A stretch of 20,232 nucleotides of DNA, from assembly GCA_002306375.1 (NCBI GenBank), contig DBRU01000045.1, positions 21,078-41,309 of the forward strand. Direction: 5' to 3'. Origin of the DNA: Faecalibacterium sp. UBA1360. GTDB lineage: Bacteria > Bacillota > Clostridia > Oscillospirales > Ruminococcaceae. Under the pieces are notes generated by a model, which searched no databases, was not told the origin of the DNA, and saw only the letters and a list, made by a program, of their open reading frames with translations. Below are positions 15,653 to 20,232 of the stretch, piece by piece. Positions within the stretch are counted from its first letter, which is position 1. Each line of letters starts with the position of its first letter. A program made the position numbers and the translations under genes.

Positions 15653-16735
15653 ATGAAACGTCTTGTATCCCTGGCCCTGGCCGCCGCCCTGGCCCTGAGC
15701 GCCGCCGGCTGCACGGCCGCCGCCCCCTCTGACAGCCCCGCGTCCGACACCGTGTCCGAGGCCGCCGCCGACACCGCCGGGACCCCGGCCCCCGAACAGA
15801 CCCCCGAGGCCGGGGCCGCCGCCTTCCCGGTGACGGTCACCGACCAGGCAGGCCGGGAAGTGACCATCGAGGCCGAGCCCCAGCGCCTGGTCAGCGGGTA
15901 TTACATCTCCACGAGTTTGCTCATCGCCCTGGACCAGACCGACAAGCTGGTGGGCATCGAGGCCAAGGCAGATTCCCGCCCGATCTATTCCCTGAGCGCC
16001 CCCCAGTTGCTGGAACTGCCCAACGTGGGCTCCGCCAAGGAGTTTGACCTGGAAGGCTGCGCCGCCCTGGAGCCCGACCTGGTCATCCTGCCCCTGAAAC
16101 TGGCCGACGCCGCCGAGACGCTGGAAGGTCTGGGCATCCCGGTCATCCTGATCAACCCCGAGGACCAGGAACTTCTGACCGAGACCATCGCCCTGGTGGG
16201 CGCGGCCACCGGCAGCACCGACGCCGCCGACGCGCTGCTGGCCTTTGCCGACGACGAGGCCGCCGAACTGGAGGCGATGATGGCCGATGTGGAGCGCCCC
16301 ACCGTCTACCTGGCCGGCAACTCCGACCTGTTGTCCACCGCCGGCAGCGCCATGTACCAGAGCGACATGATCCGCCTGGCGGGGGCGGACAACGTGGCCG
16401 CCGACCTGACCGACACCTACTGGGTGGACGTGGACTACGAGCAGATCCTGGCCTGGGACCCCGACTGGATCGTGCTGGCCTCCGACGCCTCCTATACCTG
16501 TGAGGACGTGCTGGCCGACGAGGCCCTGGCCGCCTGCACGGCTGTACAGCAGGGCAACGTGGTGCAGCTGCCCGACGACGCCGAGGCCTGGGACAGCCCG
16601 GTGCCCAGCGGCATCCTGGGGTCCGTCTGGCTGGCGGCCCGGCTGCACCCCGACGTGATGAGCGTCGAGGATGCCGACGCCCTGATCGGGGAGTATTATG
16701 ACACCTTCTACCATTTCGAGTATCCGGCGGCCTGA
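15653..16735 (+). CDS. Periplasmic-binding-protein-like lipoprotein of a FecB/BtuF/MolA-type importer
   Basis: This is a lipid-anchored binding protein of 360 aa. The signal ends in the lipobox SAAGC (C20), followed by an Ala/Pro/Asp/Thr linker to about residue 60. Then comes the class III binding-protein fold starting FPVTVTDQAGREVTIEAEPQRLV. Typical halves are seen: LEPDLVILP in the first lobe and ILAWDPDWIVLAS in the second. Relatives bind ferric siderophores, haem, cobalamin or, in MolA, molybdate/tungstate. The ModE-like operator in front and the ModE-type gene in the same operon point to molybdate or tungstate; that is inference. The start has GAGGAG upstream. Its end overlaps the permease start by 38 bases. 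Confidence 0.85.
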   Translation: MKRLVSLALAAALALSAAGCTAAAPSDSPASDTVSEAAADTAGTPAPEQTPEAGAAAFPVTVTDQAGREVTIEAEPQRLVSGYYISTSLLIALDQTDKLVGIEAKADSRPIYSLSAPQLLELPNVGSAKEFDLEGCAALEPDLVILPLKLADAAETLEGLGIPVILINPEDQELLTETIALVGAATGSTDAADALLAFADDEAAELEAMMADVERPTVYLAGNSDLLSTAGSAMYQSDMIRLAGADNVAADLTDTYWVDVDYEQILAWDPDWIVLASDASYTCEDVLADEALAACTAVQQGNVVQLPDDAEAWDSPVPSGILGSVWLAARLHPDVMSVEDADALIGEYYDTFYHFEYPAA

Positions 16736-17690
16736 GGCCGCCCGGCTGTGCGCCGCCGCCCTGCTGGCGGCGGCGCTGGTCCTTCTCAGCCTGCTGGTGG
16801 GCAAGTACCCGCTGACTTTGGCCGGCATCTTGCAGGATGAGACCCAGCGCCAGGTGTTTCTGACCCTGCGTCTGCCCCGGGCCCTGACCGGGGCGGCGGG
16901 GGGCTTTGCCCTGGGCGTGTGCGGGTTTGTGTACCAGACCGTGTTCCGCAACCCCCTGGCCTCGCCCGATGTGATCGGCGTGGCCTCGGGGGCCAGCGCC
17001 GGGGCCGCGGCGGGCATTCTGCTGGCCGCGGGGGCCGCGGGCGTCACGCTGTGCGCCTTCGGCGGCGCGGTGGCGGCCGTGGTGCTGGCACTGGGGCTTT
17101 CGGCCCTGGACCGCCGGGGCCAGAGCGGCACCATCGTGCTGGCGGGCATCGCCGTGCACGCCCTGGCCCAGACCCTGCTCATGTGCCTCAAGCTGGCCGC
17201 CGATCCCGAACGCCAGCTGGCCTCCATCGAATACTGGATCATGGGCAGCCTCAACGGCGTCAAGGCCGGGGCGCTGCCCCTGAACCTGGGCCTGTGCGCG
17301 GTGTGCACGGCGGCGCTGTTCGCCCTGCACCGGCAGGTGCTGCTGCTCAGCGCCGAGGAAGGCGAGGCCCGCATGCTGGGCGTCAGCGTCACGGCGCTGC
17401 GCCTGGCCGTGCTGCTCGTCGCCACGCTGGCTGTGGCGGCGGTCATCAGCCTGACCGGCCTCATCAGCTTTGTGGGGCTGCTGGCCCCCCACGCGGCCCG
17501 GTTTTTGTGCCGGGGCAGCCGCCTGGCTACCCTGGCCATGAGCGGCCTGTGCGGGTGGGTGCTGCTGTGCGGGGCCGATATTCTGGCCCGCAGCGCGGCG
17601 GCCACCGAACTGCCGGTCAGCGTGTTCACCAGTCTGCTGGGCGCGCCCTTCCTGCTGGTGCTGCTGGTGCGGGAGGGCCGACGTCTATGA
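16698..17690 (+). CDS. FecCD/BtuC/MolB-type ABC importer permease
   Basis: This is a membrane permease of 330 aa, the normal length for FecCD transporters, which work as homodimers with about ten helices each. Family signatures are RLPRALTGAAGGFALGVCG then RNPLASPDVIGVASGASAG (84-102), and LTGLISFVGLLAPHAARFL before the last helices. The ATG at 16698 has GGGGAG just upstream and overlaps the end of the binding-protein gene by 38 bases, a tight coupling. The stop overlaps the ATPase start as ATGA (17687-17690). Only one permease gene is present, as in Btu and Mol systems. The substrate is inferred from context as for the binding protein. Confidence 0.92.
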   Translation: MTPSTISSIRRPEAARLCAAALLAAALVLLSLLVGKYPLTLAGILQDETQRQVFLTLRLPRALTGAAGGFALGVCGFVYQTVFRNPLASPDVIGVASGASAGAAAGILLAAGAAGVTLCAFGGAVAAVVLALGLSALDRRGQSGTIVLAGIAVHALAQTLLMCLKLAADPERQLASIEYWIMGSLNGVKAGALPLNLGLCAVCTAALFALHRQVLLLSAEEGEARMLGVSVTALRLAVLLVATLAVAAVISLTGLISFVGLLAPHAARFLCRGSRLATLAMSGLCGWVLLCGADILARSAAATELPVSVFTSLLGAPFLLVLLVREGRRL

Positions 17691-18490
17691 AGCTGCTCGA
17701 GGTACGGCACGTCACCGCCGGCTACGGCGGCCGGGACGTGGTGCGGGATGTGAGCTTTGATCTGCCCGGCGGCTGCGTGCTGGGCGTGCTGGGGGCAAAC
17801 GGCAGCGGCAAGACCACCCTGATCAAGGCGGTGTGCGGCATTTTGCCCCACAAGGGCCGCTGCACGCTGGACGGCACACAGCTGGAAGCCCTGCGCCCCA
17901 AGGCCCTGGCCCGGCTGTGCGGCTACATCCCCCAGCGCAGCGGGCTTGGCATCGAACTGTCGGCGCTGGACGTGGTGCTCATGGGCTTCAACCCCCGGCT
18001 GGGTCTGTTGCAGCCGCCCACGGCGGCCATGCGGCAGGCGGCCTGCGCCATGCTGGCCCGGGTGGGCCTGCCCGGCAAAGAAGGGGACAACTATCTGACC
18101 CTGAGCGAAGGGCAAAAGCAGCTGTGTCTGCTGGCCCGGGCGCTGGTGGGCGGGGCCGGGGCCCTGCTGCTGGACGAACCCGAAAGCGCCCTGGACCTGC
18201 GGGCGCGCCACCGCACCCTGGCTTTGCTGCGCTGCCTGGCAGAGCGGGAACAGCGGGGCATGCTGGTGAGCCTGCACGACCCCAACCTGGCGCTGAATTT
18301 CTGCGACGCGCTGCTGCTGCTGGACGGCGGCCGGGCTGTGGGGCTGCTGCGCCCCCTTCAGGACACCGACGCCGCGATGACCGAAGCCCTGGGCCGCATT
18401 TACGGGCCCGTCTGCCTGCGCCGCTGCACCGACGACGGCGGCCGGCAGCATCTTGTCATGCTCAAGGAGGCGGAACCATGGACCCCGTGA
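17687..18490 (+). CDS. FecE/BtuD/MolC-type ABC importer ATPase
   Basis: This is the cytoplasmic ATPase (267 aa) of the FecCD-type importer. Motifs are Walker A GANGSGKTT (37-45), Q-loop YIPQRSGLG, signature LSEGQKQL (139-146), Walker B ALLLDEPESALD (159-170) and switch histidine SLHDPNLAL (H197). The signature has Glu where LSGGQ has its second-position Gly; the remainder is intact, so I expect an active enzyme. The real start is MKLLEVRHVT at 17687, overlapping the permease stop. A longer open frame upstream is a shadow of the permease. Its last 13 bases overlap the regulator gene, which has its own AAGGAGG, so the two are cotranscribed. Confidence 0.93.
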   Translation: MKLLEVRHVTAGYGGRDVVRDVSFDLPGGCVLGVLGANGSGKTTLIKAVCGILPHKGRCTLDGTQLEALRPKALARLCGYIPQRSGLGIELSALDVVLMGFNPRLGLLQPPTAAMRQAACAMLARVGLPGKEGDNYLTLSEGQKQLCLLARALVGGAGALLLDEPESALDLRARHRTLALLRCLAEREQRGMLVSLHDPNLALNFCDALLLLDGGRAVGLLRPLQDTDAAMTEALGRIYGPVCLRRCTDDGGRQHLVMLKEAEPWTP

Positions 18491-18822
18491 CCCGCGTGTA
18501 TCTGTACGACGAAACCGGCAACAAATTTTTCGGCGAAGGCCCCTACCGCCTGCTGCGGGGCGTGGAGGAGACCGGCTCGCTGCGGGCTTCGGCCATGGCC
18601 ATGGGCATGGCCTATACCAAGGCTTTGCGCCTGCTGCAAACAGCCGAAAAGGCCCTGGGCTTTGCCCTGACCACCCGCGCCGCCGGCGGCCATGCGGGGG
18701 GCGGCAGCCGCCTGACCCCCGAGGGCGCGGCCTTCCTGGACGCCTACGCCCGCTGGCGGGACCGCTGCCAAGAAGAAAACCGCCGCCTGTGGCGGGAAGA
18801 ATTTTCCCGCCCCGGCCCGTGA
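18478..18822 (+). CDS. ModE-type winged-helix regulator lacking the molybdate-binding domain
   Basis: This DNA-binding protein of 114 aa matches the N-terminal domain of ModE. The helix-turn-helix region is LLRGVEETGSLRASAMAMGMAYTKALRLLQ (about 21-50), followed by the wing signature GGHAGGGSRLTPEG (66-79), the ModE-specific GG-GGG-LT pattern. Full ModE proteins have about 260 residues with two C-terminal Mop domains that bind molybdate. Here the protein stops after the wing and one more helix (CQEENRRLWREEF). It may dimerise through that helix and sense molybdate through another partner, or not at all. The start has AAGGAGG at 7 bases. It is last in the importer operon, followed by a terminator, and is the likely ligand of the operator at 15593-15616. 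Confidence 0.88.
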   Translation: MDPVTRVYLYDETGNKFFGEGPYRLLRGVEETGSLRASAMAMGMAYTKALRLLQTAEKALGFALTTRAAGGHAGGGSRLTPEGAAFLDAYARWRDRCQEENRRLWREEFSRPGP

Positions 18823-18851
18823 CCGTTCATTATAATAGGACGCAATCATGC

Positions 18852-18886
18852 GCCCCCGGCAGTCAAACTGCCGGGGGCATCTTTTT
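18852..18886 (+). terminator. Intrinsic terminator of the importer/ModE operon
   Basis: A perfect 12-bp stem (18852-18863 with 18867-18878) with a CAA loop is followed by ATCTTTTT. It lies 29 bases after the regulator stop. There is no T-tract in the other direction, so for the convergent small gene it would act only as a weak barrier. Confidence 0.92.
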
Positions 18887-18896
18887 GGGGGTTCGG

Positions 18897-19304
18897 TCAG
18901 GGGGCTTGCGTTTCAGGTATTGTCCACTGGCCGGTGGCTTCGTCCTTTTCCAGCACCAGGGCATAGCCGCCGCCCCCGCGGTAGAACAGCACGGCGTCGT
19001 CCTGCTCCCCCAGGGGCAGGGTGAACCGGCTTTGGGCCCCGAAGGAACTGTTCAGCCCGCCGAAGGTGGAATAAAAATGCAGGTAATGGGGCCGCACGCC
19101 GCCGCCCTCGTCCCGGTACGCCCGCACATACCCCATGGAGGTGGGCAGGCTCACGTCCAGGGTCAGGGTCCGGCCGTCCGCCGATACCTCATACCCCGTC
19201 AGCACCACGTCGGTGCGCTGCACGAACCCGCTGCCCACCAGCAGCAAAAGGACCAGCGCCGCTGTCAGCACAAGACCGATCATCCATTTTTTCTTCCATG
19301 TCAT
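18897..19304 (-). CDS. Small membrane-anchored protein of unknown function
   Basis: This is a protein of 135 aa with a basic N-terminus (MTWKKKWM), one hydrophobic helix (IGLVLTAALVLLLLVGSGF) and an extracytoplasmic beta-rich part. The outer part has motifs such as LPTSMGYVRAYRDEGGG, HYLHFYSTFGGLNS and LPLGEQDDAVLFYRGGGGY. I do not recognise a characterised family, though similar small anchored proteins are familiar from clostridial genomes. The start at 19304 is supported by AAGGAGG; a longer frame to 19763 lies opposite the NTPase fusion gene and is rejected. It sits between the importer operon and the cofactor gene but on the other strand, so a link with molybdenum is not implied. Confidence 0.75.
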   Translation of the reverse strand: MTWKKKWMIGLVLTAALVLLLLVGSGFVQRTDVVLTGYEVSADGRTLTLDVSLPTSMGYVRAYRDEGGGVRPHYLHFYSTFGGLNSSFGAQSRFTLPLGEQDDAVLFYRGGGGYALVLEKDEATGQWTIPETQAP

Positions 19305-19341
19305 ACAGGTGCCTCCTTGGTCCCGGACGGGGAGTTTTGCC

Positions 19342-19347
19342 ATTATG
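19342..19347 (-). promoter_or_regulatory. Possible -10 of the small membrane protein gene
   Basis: CATAAT on the minus strand, 38 bases before the start codon, matches the consensus at 5 of 6 positions. No -35 is recognisable. The following bases (GGCAAAACT) repeat those after the hydroxylase -10. Confidence 0.4.
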
Positions 19348-19386
19348 GTAGCAGATTTCCCCCCGGCGTGCAAGGCGCCCGACGCC

Positions 19387-19415
19387 TTGACGGCGACATC
19401 GGCAGATGATACACT
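19387..19415 (+). promoter_or_regulatory. Promoter of the NTPase-nucleotidyltransferase fusion gene
   Basis: TTGACG (19387-19392) and TACACT (19410-19415) are separated by 17 bases, with TGA before the -10. Transcription would start near 19422, about 30 bases before the ATG. No ModE-like palindrome is present here. Confidence 0.75.
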
Positions 19416-19452
19416 CATTACAGGAATGTTCAACAAAAGGAGGGGAGCCCCC

Positions 19453-20232
19453 ATGGTCCGGCCGTCTTTGCCCTGCGCCGATCCCCGGGCCGCGGTGCGG
19501 GCCTTTGGGGCGTCGGGACGGCGGCATCTGCTCATCACGGGCGGCCGCGGCGCTGGAAAAAGCACGCTGCTGCGCGGCGTACTGCCCCTTTTGGGGGCGG
19601 GCATGGCCCCGACTGTGGTGACCTGGGCCGAGCCCGGCCGGGCTGTGTGGATGCGCTGCGCCGGCATGGGGCAAAGTGCCCCCATCGGCGTCTTTGACCC
19701 GGCCTTGCCCGGCCCCGACGCCCGCATGCGCCCCTTGCCCCAAGGCTTTCTGCCGGGCATCACCGCCCTGGAAGCCGCCCCCGCCGGGAGCTGGGTAACG
19801 GTGGACGAGATCGGCTATCTGGAGACCGCCTGCCCCTCTTACTGCGATGCCCTGCGGGCGGCCTTTGGCCGCTGCCGGGTGGCGGCCGCGGTGCGCAAGG
19901 CGGACCTGCCCTTTCTGCAAGAACTGCTTTCCCGCCCCGACGTGTTTGTGCTGGACCTGGACCGAACGTATACCCCCGGCTGCGTGATCCTGGCCTCGGG
20001 GCTGGGGCGGCGGTTCGGACCGCAGGGCAAGCTGCTGGCGGACTACCGCGGCCGGCCTTTGCTGGGCTGGGCGCTGGAAGCCACCGGCGGCTGCTTTGAC
20101 CCCGAGCACCGGGTGGTGGTGACCCGCAGCGAAGAGGCCGCCGCCTTTTGCCGCCGGCAGGGGGTACGGGTGGTGGTGCATGACCTGCCCCACCGCAGCG
20201 ACACGATCCGCCTGGGGCTGCGGGCCCTGGGC
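19453..20232 (+). CDS. THEP1-like NTPase fused to a MobA/MocA-like molybdenum cofactor nucleotidyltransferase (partial)
   Basis: I read 260 codons from the ATG at 19453 to the window end without a stop. Residues 1-170 form a P-loop NTPase of the THEP1 type: Walker A GGRGAGKST (30-38) and the family hallmark VDEIGYLE (117-124). From about 175 a second domain begins with the nucleotide-binding signature VILASGLGRRFG, then K193 and GRPLLGW, the pattern of MobA/MocA enzymes that attach GMP or CMP to molybdopterin. Only the first third or so of that domain is in the window. The start has AAAAGGAGGGG upstream. MocA-type enzymes make the cytosine dinucleotide cofactor used by xanthine-dehydrogenase-type hydroxylases, which fits the neighbouring operon. 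Whether the NTPase supplies a nucleotide, acts as a MobB-like helper or has a chaperone role is unknown. Confidence 0.85.
   Translation, partial: MVRPSLPCADPRAAVRAFGASGRRHLLITGGRGAGKSTLLRGVLPLLGAGMAPTVVTWAEPGRAVWMRCAGMGQSAPIGVFDPALPGPDARMRPLPQGFLPGITALEAAPAGSWVTVDEIGYLETACPSYCDALRAAFGRCRVAAAVRKADLPFLQELLSRPDVFVLDLDRTYTPGCVILASGLGRRFGPQGKLLADYRGRPLLGWALEATGGCFDPEHRVVVTRSEEAAAFCRRQGVRVVVHDLPHRSDTIRLGLRALG

Noticed and set aside
15584..18451. Minus-strand open frame of 955 codons opposite the importer operon
   Set aside because: It runs through the promoter/operator region and mirrors three well-supported genes; the composition is typical of a shadow frame.

Overview
The window looks like chromosomal DNA of a GC-rich, Gram-positive anaerobe of the Clostridia. 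An Oscillospirales/Ruminococcaceae-type gut bacterium is my best guess. The reasons are very high GC with AT-rich promoters, lipoprotein and sortase-type surface proteins, strong AGGAGG-type ribosome sites, and densely packed operons with ATGA stop/start overlaps. The taxon is inferred from style, not from a marker gene. There are no rRNA, tRNA, CRISPR or insertion-sequence features that I can support, and no gene-free stretch reaches 300 bases; the longest gap is about 210 bases, at 8359-8569.

Left part (1-8358, all minus strand). A CUT1-type sugar ABC transporter operon runs from a clear promoter near 4390 down to the window edge: ATPase, two permeases, then a lipoprotein binding protein cut by the left end. 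Upstream lie a polytopic GT-C-like membrane protein with its own terminator, a small stand-alone AlbA_2 (Schlafen-like) domain protein, and a MalY/PatB-type PLP enzyme with its own promoter.

Middle (8570-11833, plus strand). One large secreted, cell-wall-anchored adhesin/pilin-like protein carries a fibro-slime domain, SpaA/Cna-B-like domains and a non-canonical sorting signal (LPPATGD).

Right part (11904-20232). This reads as a molybdenum locus. A three-gene minus-strand operon encodes a xanthine-dehydrogenase-family molybdenum hydroxylase (FAD, 2Fe-2S and Mo subunits). Divergent from it is a plus-strand operon encoding a FecB/FecCD/FecE-type importer followed by a short ModE-type regulator that lacks the molybdate-binding domain. 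Its promoter overlaps a 24-bp palindrome with the architecture of a ModE operator (CGTTAT-N12-ATAACG). After a terminator and a small membrane-anchored unknown, a plus-strand gene runs off the right end. It fuses a THEP1-like NTPase to a MobA/MocA-like nucleotidyltransferase. Together these suggest oxyanion uptake, Mo-responsive control, cofactor nucleotide attachment and the enzyme that uses the cofactor. The importer's substrate (molybdate/tungstate) and the hydroxylase's substrate are inferred, not proven.

Many very long open frames opposite these genes are GC-driven shadows and are not annotated.
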